Shown here: positions 1 to 8,534 of the stretch, one piece after another
How positions within the stretch are numbered: the stretch's first letter is position 1
How the letters are laid out: every line of letters starts with the position of its first letter
DNA from: Protofrankia sp. CiT1
GTDB taxonomy: Bacteria > Actinomycetota > Actinomycetes > Frankiales > Frankiaceae
DNA: 37,925 nt
Direction of reading: 5' to 3'
Assembly: GCF_917627385.1 (NCBI RefSeq)
Contig: NZ_CAKJTL010000174.1
Coordinates: forward strand, 24,208-62,132
Position numbers and translations under genes: made by a program
Notes under the pieces: generated by a model
The model's database searches: none
Told to the model about the DNA's origin: nothing
What the model saw: only the letters and a program-made list of their open reading frames with translations

Positions 1-32
1 CCGGGCGCTCTAAGCCGTTGAACCGAATCACG

Positions 33-83
33 GCCCGGATGGGCCCGACCTGTCGACACCCGACGGGCCGGGCCCATCCGGGC
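33..83. terminator. Strong hairpin at left edge, possible terminator
   Basis: Positions 33-47 and 69-83 are a perfect 15-bp inverted repeat (arm GCCCGGATGGGCCCG) around a 21-nt loop. No T-run follows on either strand, so this would be a GC-rich hairpin terminator of the kind common in actinobacteria. It probably ends a gene lying beyond the left edge; that gene is not visible here. Confidence 0.45.
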
Positions 84-265
84 ATCCGGGCACCCCGCGC
101 TCCGACCCGTTCAGCCAGAAGAGCGATCGAGATCGTGAGGCGCACTCGCTCCACATCCGGATAGTACCTTTGGTGCAAAATTGTCCACCTCCCTCGCGGA
201 TGCCCATATCCAGTCGGGTAGGGTCATAGACCAACTGGCGTCCCGAATCCGTCTTTCTGAATCAA

Positions 266-323
266 TCCGGATCAGTCAGGCGGGTGGTGGGGTTCGGGGG
301 CTACCATCAGCGACTGATCCGGA
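266..323 (+). promoter_or_regulatory. Inverted repeat overlapping a Shine-Dalgarno sequence
   Basis: Positions 266-277 (TCCGGATCAGTC) and 312-323 (GACTGATCCGGA) are perfect 12-bp inverted repeats 34 nt apart. The right arm runs into GGAGGAG (321-327), a near-perfect ribosome binding site placed just before a GTG at 330. If transcribed rightwards, the stem would partly hide that site. The 1-384 region shows no other convincing gene or promoter. Confidence 0.3.
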
Positions 324-329
324 GGAGCA

Positions 330-425
330 GTGCACAACGAACCGCCTCGTCGCCGGCAAGCCCGAACAATGTGGATGTATCCTCATGTCGCACCCGAGTC
401 AAGATTCGAGGTGGGTTGTGGGTAG
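330..425 (+). CDS. Possible 31-aa leader peptide
   Basis: A GTG codon at 330 lies 2 nt after GGAGGAG and opens a 31-codon frame ending TAG at 423-425. The peptide is Arg-rich at its N-terminus, with a Trp, two Met and a Tyr in the middle. Its third-position GC is only about half, unlike real genes in this window, so coding is doubtful. The support is the ribosome binding site and the stem-loop that overlaps it. It overlaps the proposed start of the following gene in another frame. No family is recognised. Confidence 0.2.
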   Translation: MHNEPPRRRQARTMWMYPHVAPESRFEVGCG

Positions 426-1668
426 CCACTCCGCCGGCCGGCATTCACGGCAGACAGCGAGTAATCCACGCCGCTCGGATCGCGGTCATGCCCATCCGAG
501 CGTCAGCCCAGAGACCGCCAGCCCGGCCCACGGGGCAGCCCCGGCGCCACGACCCGCGGGGGCGCTGTTCCTCCCCCGTCACCAGCTGCTGGAACCCGGC
601 GAACTCGATACGGTAACCGGCCCGATCTCGGTCAGCAGCTCAGCCCGGCGTACTCAGATCACGGTGACTGCCGCCGCGCCGATGGACCGGCGACAAGCGT
701 GGACGGCGAAGGTCGCCGAGGAACGGACAGCCAGACCGGTGCCGGGCATGCCGGTGCCCAGCAGCGGCAACGTTCAGTCAGACAGCACTCGATCGAACGC
801 CGCCCGCTCCCGGGGCGCGCACCGGCGCGTCACCGCAAAGCAGGGGCGCGGTCGCTTGGTCGTCGCCGGCACCGCGTCACTGGCCGGCATCTCGGTAATA
901 CTGACCGGTCTGGCATTGTCGGGGAGCAATGACACGTCGATCACCGGTCCCGCGACCATGGAGACCACGCCCAGTGCGGGGATCGGTATAGGAGCGTCAC
1001 TCACCAGGTCGCTCCCCACCCAGGCGTCATACGGTACCCACCAGCCGCCGGCAAGGCTCTTCCCACCGGATGCCCGGAGCAGATCGCTCATTTCCGGCCG
1101 GGCCGCCGCGGGGACCGGGCCGATCACAGCGGCCGATGGTATCGGCGGGCCGCAGCTGAACCTGCCGGGCAGCGTGCCCGCCGCCGGCATCCCGGCCGGC
1201 GTACCCGCGCCCCCGGCACCGGCCGGTACCCCCGGGGCGTCCACCGACGGGACATCCAGCGGATCGGTCCCCACCGCTACCGGACAGGTCGCTACCGCTG
1301 CCCAGGCCAACACTGGGCAGGCCACAACCGTCCCGCAGGACCCGGCCCAGCCCGGCGCGGGCGACGCCACCTCGCCGACGGTTCCGGCCAGCCCGCCACC
1401 AGCCGCTTCGCCGACTCCTACCGCTCCCGCCACTCCCACCGCCACCACCGGCACGCCCACCGCCGGAGCGGTGGGGCAGACCGGCGGTTCCGCGACTGCC
1501 CCTGGGCAGCAGTCACCGAACGCCGCCGGGCAAACAGCCGCCGCGCCGGCCACCACGACTCCGGCTCCGGCCCCGACTCCGGTAAATGCGAGTATCCCGA
1601 TCCAGGATCTTTCGAACAGCGTGTTGAAACTCCACGACGTTGCGCCGGTCTGGCCGCACAGTCGATAA
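385..1668 (+). CDS. Hypothetical single-pass membrane protein with long Pro/Thr/Ala-rich tail
   Basis: I do not recognise a family. From ATG 385 the product is 427 aa. The N-terminal part (about 1-155) is Arg/Ser/Pro-rich and low complexity. A run of basic residues precedes one hydrophobic segment (about 158-182, RLVVAGTASLAGISVILTG), consistent with an N-in, C-out anchor. The remaining 240 or so residues are a Pro/Thr/Ala/Gly-rich, probably extracellular stalk. Third-position GC is high from about 490 onward in this frame but poor before it, so the frame is real but the start is uncertain: ATG 385 and ATG 679 are both possible, and the frame stays open back to a TTG at 181. The end is abrupt, with no recognisable C-terminal catalytic domain, so this may be a truncated cell-wall protein. 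It converges on the polyprenyl synthase gene. Confidence 0.5.
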   Translation: MSHPSQDSRWVVGSHSAGRHSRQTASNPRRSDRGHAHPSVSPETASPAHGAAPAPRPAGALFLPRHQLLEPGELDTVTGPISVSSSARRTQITVTAAAPMDRRQAWTAKVAEERTARPVPGMPVPSSGNVQSDSTRSNAARSRGAHRRVTAKQGRGRLVVAGTASLAGISVILTGLALSGSNDTSITGPATMETTPSAGIGIGASLTRSLPTQASYGTHQPPARLFPPDARSRSLISGRAAAGTGPITAADGIGGPQLNLPGSVPAAGIPAGVPAPPAPAGTPGASTDGTSSGSVPTATGQVATAAQANTGQATTVPQDPAQPGAGDATSPTVPASPPPAASPTPTAPATPTATTGTPTAGAVGQTGGSATAPGQQSPNAAGQTAAAPATTTPAPAPTPVNASIPIQDLSNSVLKLHDVAPVWPHSR

Positions 1669-1684
1669 AAATCATCGCCACGAG

Positions 1685-1769
1685 CCGCTCACTCGGATCT
1701 CGCCCGTCAGCCCGAGTGGGCGGCCGTTCTCAACGGTCCCGGCCAGCTTTCCGCGGTGTGCCGGAAAGC
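1685..1769. terminator. Convergent double stem-loop terminator
   Basis: Two hairpins fill the gap between convergent genes ending at 1668 and 1783. The first has 12-bp arms at 1685-1696 and 1712-1723 (CCGCTCACTCGG / CCGAGTGGGCGG, one G-T wobble) with a 15-nt loop. The second has perfect 8-bp arms GCTTTCCG / CGGAAAGC at 1746-1753 and 1762-1769. The position suggests a bidirectional terminator closing the nuo-polyprenyl synthase transcript and the plus-strand gene. Confidence 0.6.
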
Positions 1770-1782
1770 GCAACCACCGTGA

Positions 1783-2784
1783 TCATCCGGTGCGATCCAC
1801 CACATAGTCAGCAAGCGCCTCCAGCGCGGCCCTGGCCGGGCCCTTCTCCAACGAGGCCAGGCAGTCACGCGCATCGCTCGCCCAACGGATTACCTCGGCA
1901 CGAGCCCGCCGCATAGCTGGATGGCCACGCAACAGATCCAACGCCTCCGCGAGGGCCCCCTCCGCGGTGAACCCGTCCCCGATCAGATCGCGCAGCCTGG
2001 CCGCGGCGGCATCGCCCTCCTGTAGCGCATAAAGCACCGGCAGCGTGGGGATGCCCTCACGCAGATCGGTGCCGGGCGTCTTGCCCGAGGCCGATTCGTC
2101 CGAGGCCACATCGATCAGATCATCGGAAAGCTGGAAGGCCACTCCAAACCGTTCACCGAACGCGGCAAGGGTGTCCGCAGTGAAAGCATCGGAGCCAGCG
2201 AGCATGGCGCCGAGCCGACCGGAGGCCGCGATCAGCGACGCGGTCTTCTCTGTGATCACACGCAGATGATGATCAACAGGATCCTGTCCCGCGGCCGGGC
2301 CGACCGTTTCCCGGATCTGCCCCTCACACAGCGTCGCGATCGTGCGCGCCAGGATACGGGTGGCCGCGGGGCCCAGATCAGCGGTGATGTCAGAGGCACG
2401 GGCAAACAGAAAATCACCGGTCAGGATGGCGATCGTGTTGGTCCAGCGGACGTTCGCCGATGCCGATCCCCGCCGCAACGGAGCTTCGTCCATGACGTCA
2501 TCGTGGTAGAGGGTCGACAGGTGAGTGAGCTCGATCGCCACCGCAGCCGGGACGACGCCTACGGCGTCGGGGTCGGCAAAGTGGGCCGCCAGCAGCACAA
2601 GCATTGGTCGGAACCGTTTGCCACCGGCATCCACGAGATGCCGTGACGTCTCGGTGACGAAGGGCACGTCGCTGTGGATGGCCGTGCGCAGCATCCGTTC
2701 GACCTTGTCAAGCCCAAGGCGAACAGCATATCCAAGATCAGGATCTGTCCTGATCCCCGTGAGATCCAGCCCGGTTGCACTCAT
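1783..2784 (-). CDS. Trans-polyprenyl diphosphate synthase
   Basis: The product (333 aa) condenses isopentenyl diphosphate units on an allylic primer to make an all-trans polyprenyl diphosphate. Family hallmarks are all present: GGKRFRP (54-60), the first Asp-rich motif DDVMD (95-99), a following LRRG, and the second Asp-rich motif DDLID (221-225). The length matches the IspB/HepT/GrcC group. I chose ATG 2784 because homology begins soon after it and it lies 7 bp past the nuoN stop; no clear ribosome binding site precedes it, so translation may be coupled. As the last gene of the complex I operon, and with mqnC, menG and a MenJ-like gene nearby, its likely job is the menaquinone side chain. 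Chain length cannot be read from sequence by eye; a role in another polyprenyl pathway is possible. Confidence 0.9.
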   Translation of the reverse strand: MSATGLDLTGIRTDPDLGYAVRLGLDKVERMLRTAIHSDVPFVTETSRHLVDAGGKRFRPMLVLLAAHFADPDAVGVVPAAVAIELTHLSTLYHDDVMDEAPLRRGSASANVRWTNTIAILTGDFLFARASDITADLGPAATRILARTIATLCEGQIRETVGPAAGQDPVDHHLRVITEKTASLIAASGRLGAMLAGSDAFTADTLAAFGERFGVAFQLSDDLIDVASDESASGKTPGTDLREGIPTLPVLYALQEGDAAAARLRDLIGDGFTAEGALAEALDLLRGHPAMRRARAEVIRWASDARDCLASLEKGPARAALEALADYVVDRTG

Positions 2785-2791
2785 ATGTTCG

Positions 2792-4387
2792 TCAGCGTAC
2801 GAAGCCGGACGTGGCCGCGGTACCGGCAAGGTCGAGCAGGGGCTGTGGCGCGACTCCCAGCAGCAGCGTCATGATCGCGCCAATACCGACGGCGGCGTAG
2901 GTCAAGGTCGGCCGAGTGACGACTATCGGGCCATCCATCACCGGTTCCTGGAAGAACATCAACACGATCACCCGAACGTAGAAGAAGGCCGCGATCGCGC
3001 TCGTCACCAGGGCGACCACCACAAGCGGTGTCGCGTTCCCAGCGACGGCGGCCTGGAAGACAGCAAACTTTCCGGTGAATCCGCTGGTCAGTGGGATACC
3101 CGCAAGAGCAAGCAGGAGAAAGGCGAAAATCCCCGCGAGGACCGGAGAGCGCCGCCCCAGCCCCTGCCACTGGGACAGATCGCTCGCCTCACCATCCGCG
3201 GTCCTGACCATGGTGATGAGGCCGAACGCGGCTATCGTGGTGAAACCGTAGGCGACCAGATAGAACAGGGACCCGCGCAGCCCGTCGCTGTTCGCCGCGG
3301 CGAGACCGGTGAGCAGGAAGCCGGCGTGCGCAATCGCCGAGTAGGCCAGCATCCGCTTGATGTCACGCTGAGTCAGCGCCAACACCGCGCCGACCACCAT
3401 GGTCATGATGGCGATCGTCCAGACCGTGGGACGCCAGTCCCAGCGCAGCCCACCGAAGGCCACATAGAAAACCCGCAGCAACGCCCCGAATGCCGCCACT
3501 TTCGTACCCGCGGCCATGAACGCGGTGATCGGTGTTGGTGAGCCCTGGTAGACGTCAGGGGTCCACGAGTGGAACGGCACCGCACCAATCTTGAAAAAGA
3601 GCCCGATACCGAGAAGAGCCATGCCCAGGTACAGGTAGGTGTCGTTCGCGGTGGCCGTACCCGCGGCATCGGCGATCCGGCCGAGATCGACACTGCCGGC
3701 ATAGCCGTAGAGGAAGGCAAGGCCGTAGATGAAGAAGGCCGAGGAGAACGCCCCGAGCAGGAAGTACTTCATCGCGGCTTCCTGGGACAGCAGCCGCCGC
3801 CGACGGGCGAGGCCGGCGAGCAGGTAGAGCGGCAGGGACAGGATCTCCAGCGCCACAAACATGACCAGAAGCGTGTTGGCGGAGACGAACAGCAGCATCC
3901 CGGCCACCGAGAAGGCCATCAACGCGTATACCTCGGTCTGCACAGCGGCGGAAGTCCGCGCGGCGGTCGCGCCCGGTGAACCGGGGGTAACCGCCGCGGA
4001 GGCCACGATCGCGCCTCCGGAGGAGTCCAGCCGCCGCTCAGCGACCAGCAGCACCGCGAGGAAGGCGAACAGCAGGATGGCGCCTTCCAGGAACAACGTA
4101 GGGCTGTCGATGGCCACCGCGCCCGCCGCGAGGATCTGCCGCCGGCCGTGCAGCAACACGACCGCGACGAACGCCACCGCGAAGCCAACGGCTGCCAGCG
4201 GCGGCTGGAGGAGCCGGCGTGTCCTCGCCGACGCGAACGCGTCGATGAGGACAGCCGCCAGCGCCACACCGAACACGATGATGATCGGACTCAACGCCGC
4301 GTACTGGATCGGCGGGACGTCGATCGTCCCCTGGATGCTCTGGGCCAGCGCGTCCTGGGCCAGGACGGCGGTTGGTGGAGCGCTCAC
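2792..4387 (-). CDS. nuoN: NADH-quinone oxidoreductase subunit N
   Basis: Proton-pumping, antiporter-like membrane subunit of complex I, 531 aa with about 14 hydrophobic segments. The family core FKIGAVPFHSWTPDVYQG, containing the conserved loop-helix lysine, and the later conserved stretch KRMLAYSAIAHAGF are both present. The start is GTG 4387, whose GTGA overlaps the nuoM stop by 4 bp. A Ser/Ala/Gly-rich stretch (about residues 122-150) lies in a loop between early helices and looks like a lineage-specific insertion. The gene is followed 7 bp later by the polyprenyl synthase. Confidence 0.97.
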   Translation of the reverse strand: MSAPPTAVLAQDALAQSIQGTIDVPPIQYAALSPIIIVFGVALAAVLIDAFASARTRRLLQPPLAAVGFAVAFVAVVLLHGRRQILAAGAVAIDSPTLFLEGAILLFAFLAVLLVAERRLDSSGGAIVASAAVTPGSPGATAARTSAAVQTEVYALMAFSVAGMLLFVSANTLLVMFVALEILSLPLYLLAGLARRRRLLSQEAAMKYFLLGAFSSAFFIYGLAFLYGYAGSVDLGRIADAAGTATANDTYLYLGMALLGIGLFFKIGAVPFHSWTPDVYQGSPTPITAFMAAGTKVAAFGALLRVFYVAFGGLRWDWRPTVWTIAIMTMVVGAVLALTQRDIKRMLAYSAIAHAGFLLTGLAAANSDGLRGSLFYLVAYGFTTIAAFGLITMVRTADGEASDLSQWQGLGRRSPVLAGIFAFLLLALAGIPLTSGFTGKFAVFQAAVAGNATPLVVVALVTSAIAAFFYVRVIVLMFFQEPVMDGPIVVTRPTLTYAAVGIGAIMTLLLGVAPQPLLDLAGTAATSGFVR

Positions 4388-6024
4388 GAATGGCCTCCGG
4401 CCTGACTTGCGTTCACGGGGATGGTGGGTGCCGGATCGGTGTGCCCGGCGTCTTCGAACGTCGCCGTGACGGTCGGGCGGATGATGTTGATAAGGGGCTT
4501 CGGGTAGACACCAAGGGCGATGATCAAAACGACTACCGGAGCGACAACGATCTTCTCTCGAAGGCTGAGATCGAGTACCCCCCGAGCCTGCTCGCCGACC
4601 AGCGGACCGGTCATGGTCCGCTGGTAGAGGTACAGGATGTAGACGGCGGCCAACACGATGCCGCAGGTGGCCACGATCGCCAGCGCCCGGTAGCGCGTGA
4701 ACGTTCCGACCAGCACCAGAAACTCGCTGACAAAGCTGTTCAGACCGGGCAGCGCCAGCGACGACAGGCCCGCGATCAGGAAGACCCCCGCCAGGACCGG
4801 CGTCACCCGCGCCATCCCGCCATAGGCGCTGACGTCCCGGCTGCCACGCCGGGCCACCAGGAAGCCGACCACGAGGAACAGCAGACCCGTGGACAGACCG
4901 TGATTGACCATATACAATACCGCGCCCGTCCCACCCTGCGACGTCAACGCGAAGGTTCCCATGGCGATGAAGCCGAAGTGCGCCAAGGAGGTGTAGGCAA
5001 CCAGGCGTTTCATGTCCCGCTGGCCGATGGCCAGCAGCGCGCCGTAGAAGATTCCGATCACCGCGAGGGCGAGCACCATGGGCGCGAAGTAGGACGAGGC
5101 CTTCGGGAACAGTGGGATGCAGTACCGGATCAGCCCGAAGGTGCCCACCTTGTCCAAGACCCCCACCAGCAGGATCGCGCCGCCGGTCGGCGACTGCGCG
5201 CCAGCGTCGGGGAGCCAGGTATGGAAGGGGAACAGCGGCGCCTTGATGGCGAACGCGATGAAGAAGCCCAGGAACAACAGCTTCTGGACGCCCGGAGTGA
5301 TGTCAAGTTGACGAAGGGTGGCAAAATCGAATGTGCCGGTTCCCAGCTGATCGGCCGAGACCACATACAGGCCGATCACGGCGGCGAGCATCAACAGTCC
5401 GCCGAACAGGCTGTACAGCAGGAACTTCACCGCGGCGTAGGAACGCTGCGCCTGCTCCTTCACCGCTCCATAGCTCCCGATCAGGAAGTACATCGGGATC
5501 AGCATGGCCTCGAAGAAGACGTAGAACAGGAAAACATCGGTCGCCGCGAACACGCCGACCATCCCCGCCTCGAGAACGAGCAGAAGCGCGAAGAAGGCGG
5601 GAACGCTGCGCCTGCTCACAACACCGGCAGCCGGGCCGGCAGCCGCCCCGCCCGGATCGGCGGCACGGGCGGCACGGGCGGCAGCGGCCGGCGCGGGGCC
5701 TGTCACCTCGTCCCAGGAAGCCAGGACGACAACCGGCACCAGGAGCGTCGCGAGCAGGATGAGAACCAGCGAGATGCCATCGGCACCCACCGAGTAGGAA
5801 ACCCCGAACTGTCTGATCCAGGAGTACTTCTGGGCAAACTGAAAGCCGGCCCGGGACGGCTCATACGCGATGGTGGCCAACAGCGCCAGCCCGAACTCCA
5901 CAAGTGTGACAACCAGCGTGATCTGCTTGGCCAGCGTGGCGAACCGCCGCGGGACGGCCAGCACGACAACGGCCGCCACGACAGGAATGACCAGCAGGGT
6001 CGTCAACCAGGGAAAGCTGTTCAC
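4384..6024 (-). CDS. nuoM: NADH-quinone oxidoreductase subunit M
   Basis: Antiporter-like proton-pumping subunit of complex I, 546 aa, about 14 transmembrane helices. The conserved Glu helix (FFEAMLIPMYFLIG), the KAPLFPFHTWLPDAGAQSPT core and KRLVAYTSLAHFGF are clear. An Ala/Gly/Pro-rich insertion of about 30 residues, encoded by GGCGGCACG-type repeats near 5660-5690, sits in an early loop. I chose GTG 6024 because AAAGG lies about 9 nt upstream and it follows the nuoL stop by 1 bp; a TTG at 6033 would be adjacent to that ribosome binding site with no spacer. It overlaps nuoN by 4 bp. Confidence 0.97.
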   Translation of the reverse strand: MNSFPWLTTLLVIPVVAAVVVLAVPRRFATLAKQITLVVTLVEFGLALLATIAYEPSRAGFQFAQKYSWIRQFGVSYSVGADGISLVLILLATLLVPVVVLASWDEVTGPAPAAAARAARAADPGGAAAGPAAGVVSRRSVPAFFALLLVLEAGMVGVFAATDVFLFYVFFEAMLIPMYFLIGSYGAVKEQAQRSYAAVKFLLYSLFGGLLMLAAVIGLYVVSADQLGTGTFDFATLRQLDITPGVQKLLFLGFFIAFAIKAPLFPFHTWLPDAGAQSPTGGAILLVGVLDKVGTFGLIRYCIPLFPKASSYFAPMVLALAVIGIFYGALLAIGQRDMKRLVAYTSLAHFGFIAMGTFALTSQGGTGAVLYMVNHGLSTGLLFLVVGFLVARRGSRDVSAYGGMARVTPVLAGVFLIAGLSSLALPGLNSFVSEFLVLVGTFTRYRALAIVATCGIVLAAVYILYLYQRTMTGPLVGEQARGVLDLSLREKIVVAPVVVLIIALGVYPKPLINIIRPTVTATFEDAGHTDPAPTIPVNASQAGGHS

Positions 6025-6025
6025 G

Positions 6026-7975
6026 TCAGCCAACCTTTACCAGGTACAGCGCGCCGACCACGAGAACGGCACCTCCCAACATCGACAGCGCGTAGGAGCG
6101 GACGAATCCGGTCTGGGTCCGGCGCAGCCGCCCGGACAGGCCGCCGACCGCCGCGGCGCTGCCGCGGACCGCACCGTCCACCCCGACGGTGTCCAGCCAG
6201 ACCAGGAACCGGGTGGCGTACTGACCTGGACGCATGAACACGGCTTCGTTGAAGGTGTTCGCATAGAGATCGTGCCGCGCGGCAACGGTCACCAGGCCCA
6301 CCTCCGCGTCGGGCGGGGCCACGGCCTCGACCGGACGGAGCTGGTAGCGCAGGTACGCGCCAGCGAAGCCACCGGCGGCGACAAGCAGGGTGAGTGCCGT
6401 GAGAACCACCGGGGACATGGTGTGCACGCCCTCCTCCGCGCTCTCGCCGACGACCGGCGCCAGCCAGTTCTGCACGGAACCACCGAGCACGAACAGCCCA
6501 CCGGCAACCGCCGCTCCGATCGCGAGCGGGATCATCGGGCCGGTCATCACCCTCGGGGACTCATGCGGGTGTACCGCCCGCGGCCCCTTGTCCGACCAGC
6601 GGCGCTCACCGTGGAAGGTCATGAGAAACAGCCGGGTCATGTAGAAGGCGGTTATCCCCGCGCCGAGCAACGCGGCCGATCCCAACAGGTATCCGCTGGT
6701 CCCACCCTTGTCGAAGGCAGCTTCAATAATCTTGTCCTTGGTGAAGAAGCCGGACAGCGGTGGAAACCCGATGATTGCGAGGTAGCAGATACCGAAGGTG
6801 GCCCAGGTGACCGGCATCAGCCGCCAGAGGGCACCGTATTTTCGCATGTCCTGCTCGTCGTTCATGGCATGGATCACCGAGCCAGCGCCGAGGAACAGCC
6901 CCGCCTTGAAGAAGCCGTGCGCGAGCAGGTGCATGATGCCGAGCGCGTAGCCCGCCGGACCGAGACCGACAGCCAGGAACATGTAACCGATCTGGCTCAC
7001 CGTCGAATAGGCGAGCACCTTCTTGATGTCATCGTAGGCACAGCCGATGACGCAGCCGATCAGGATGGTGCCGGCACCGATGATCACGACTACGGTCCGG
7101 GCCGCCTGGGTCTCTGTGAAGATCGGATTGGCTCGGGCGATGAGATACACCCCGGCCGTCACCATCGTGGCCGCGTGGATGAGCGCGGAGATCGGGGTCG
7201 GGCCCTCCATCGCGTCCGGCAGCCAGGCCTGCAACGGGAACTGACCGGACTTCCCGCAGGCGCCCAACAGGAGCAGCAGGGCGATCGCGGTCAGCGTCCC
7301 GTAACCGATCACACCCGCGGCCGCCGCGCCGAACACCGTGTCGAAGTTCGTGCTGCCGACCGTCGCGAACATGAACATGACGGCCAGGGCCAGCCCGACA
7401 TCGCCCACCCGGTTCATATAGAAGGCCTTGTTCGCGGCGGTCGCCGCGGCCGGCCTGTCCTCCCAGAACTTGATCAGCAGATAGGACGAGAGACCGACCA
7501 GCTCCCAGCCGGCATAGAGGACGAGGAAGTTGTCACCGAGCACGAGCAGCAACATCGACGCCAGGAACAGGTTCATGTAGGCGAAGAACTTCCGCCGGGC
7601 CGGATCGTGCGCCATGTAACCGATCGAGTAGACGTGGATGAGTGTCCCCACACCAGTGATCAGCAGGACGAAGAGCGCGGACAGCTGATCGAAGAGCAGC
7701 CCGGCGTCCACCTGGAAGCTGTTGACCGGAATCCAGGAGAACAGGTGCTGCGAGACCGCCCGATCGTCGCCACTACGCCCCAGCAGCGCGAAGAACAGCA
7801 GCAGCGCCACGACAAAGCTCGTGGCGGCGGCCGCGGTAGCCAGCAGATGGCCCCAGCGGTTGGTACGGCGCCCACCCAGCAGCAGGATCGCCGCCCCCGC
7901 CAGCGGCAGCACCAGCAACAGCCACATCACCGAGAAGATGCCAGTGGCGGAGGCGTAGTGCGGCTCATGCGGCAT
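6026..7975 (-). CDS. nuoL: NADH-quinone oxidoreductase subunit L
   Basis: Largest antiporter-like pump subunit of complex I, 649 aa. It shows [30 protein letters not shown] followed by [16 protein letters not shown], and [18 protein letters not shown], then the long C-terminal lateral-helix region. I chose ATG 7975 because GAGG lies 6 nt upstream and the hydrophobic first helix begins soon after. The frame stays open for 35 more codons upstream, but that stretch is a 15-bp DNA repeat giving a repetitive Pro-Met-Ser-Thr peptide and is unlikely to be translated. A 259-bp gap separates it from nuoK, the only large break in the second half of the operon. Confidence 0.97.
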   Translation of the reverse strand: MPHEPHYASATGIFSVMWLLLVLPLAGAAILLLGGRRTNRWGHLLATAAAATSFVVALLLFFALLGRSGDDRAVSQHLFSWIPVNSFQVDAGLLFDQLSALFVLLITGVGTLIHVYSIGYMAHDPARRKFFAYMNLFLASMLLLVLGDNFLVLYAGWELVGLSSYLLIKFWEDRPAAATAANKAFYMNRVGDVGLALAVMFMFATVGSTNFDTVFGAAAAGVIGYGTLTAIALLLLLGACGKSGQFPLQAWLPDAMEGPTPISALIHAATMVTAGVYLIARANPIFTETQAARTVVVIIGAGTILIGCVIGCAYDDIKKVLAYSTVSQIGYMFLAVGLGPAGYALGIMHLLAHGFFKAGLFLGAGSVIHAMNDEQDMRKYGALWRLMPVTWATFGICYLAIIGFPPLSGFFTKDKIIEAAFDKGGTSGYLLGSAALLGAGITAFYMTRLFLMTFHGERRWSDKGPRAVHPHESPRVMTGPMIPLAIGAAVAGGLFVLGGSVQNWLAPVVGESAEEGVHTMSPVVLTALTLLVAAGGFAGAYLRYQLRPVEAVAPPDAEVGLVTVAARHDLYANTFNEAVFMRPGQYATRFLVWLDTVGVDGAVRGSAAAVGGLSGRLRRTQTGFVRSYALSMLGGAVLVVGALYLVKVG

Positions 7976-8022
7976 GGCGTACCTCGTTACCATCGGCACG
8001 GCCGCCGGATGCGTCGGCACTC

Positions 8023-8065
8023 TGCTCATCGGCACAGTGCTCATCGGCACAGTGCTCATCGGCAC
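8023..8065. repeat. 15-bp tandem repeat upstream of nuoL
   Basis: The unit TGCTCATCGGCACAG occurs at 8023-8037 and 8038-8052, with a 13-bp partial third copy to 8065. A related CATCGGCACGG lies nearer nuoL at 7991. It sits in the leader between nuoK and nuoL. Fifteen base pairs is also the period of repeats at 17384 and 20801 in this window. Confidence 0.85.
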
Positions 8066-8190
8066 TGGATGCATGGCCAAGATGTATATGCGTCACTGCG
8101 CTCATCGTCCGTTCTGCCGTAACCGGAATTCCGGCCGCCACTTCGTCGCCGCGCCCGGCACCACGGCCGTCGATCGGCGGGCTGGAGACC

Positions 8191-8238
8191 TTCTGGATCA
8201 TCGTCCGCATCGATCAACATTCATCAGACACGCCCTAG
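8191..8238. mobile_element. Truncated end of the MITE seen at 26518-26685
   Basis: These 48 bp match 26638-26685 at 44 of 48 positions, including the terminal ATCAGACACGCCCTAG. The other end of the element is not recognisable upstream, so only one arm survives. The terminal TA (8236-8237), presumably the target dinucleotide, forms part of the nuoK stop codon TAG. This explains at least part of the unusual nuoK-nuoL gap. Confidence 0.7.
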
Positions 8239-8534
8239 TACTTGAGCAGATTCACGTCGTCCACCGAGGCGGAGCGGCGGGTCCGGAAAATCGTGAGAAT
8301 GACTGCCAGGCCGATGACCACCTCCGCGGCGGCGACGACCATCACGAAGAAGGCGATGATCTGGCCGTCCAGCGTTCCGTTGATCCTGGAGAACGTGACC
8401 AGGGTCAGGTTCGCCGCGTTGAGCATCAGCTCGACGCACATGAACACGACGATGGCGTTGCGGCGTAGCAGGACGCCCACCGCACCGATCGTGAACAACA
8501 GCGCGGACAGAATCAGATAGTTCGCGGGATTCAT
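8235..8534 (-). CDS. nuoK: NADH-quinone oxidoreductase subunit K
   Basis: Small membrane subunit of complex I, 99 aa, three transmembrane helices, the usual length. The two membrane glutamates essential for proton transfer in the family are present in [14 protein letters not shown] and [13 protein letters not shown]. The start overlaps the nuoJ stop by 4 bp. The stop codon TAG (8235-8237) coincides with the terminal CTAG of an inverted-repeat element remnant, so the native 3' end may have been slightly changed, but the protein looks full length. Confidence 0.97.
   Translation of the reverse strand: MNPANYLILSALLFTIGAVGVLLRRNAIVVFMCVELMLNAANLTLVTFSRINGTLDGQIIAFFVMVVAAAEVVIGLAVILTIFRTRRSASVDDVNLLKY

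Noticed and set aside
774-1556. 260-codon minus-strand frame opposite the Pro/Thr-rich gene
   Set aside because: Low-complexity Ala/Gly/Val translation; the plus-strand frame has the better third-position GC, an anchor helix with flanking basic residues and a plausible end.
2251-2265. TGTGATCACA as a CRP-type site
   Set aside because: It lies inside the polyprenyl synthase coding region and lacks the 6-bp spacer of the consensus.
8023-8065. Possible CRISPR-like array
   Set aside because: The units are directly abutting 15-bp repeats without unique spacers, so this is a simple tandem repeat.
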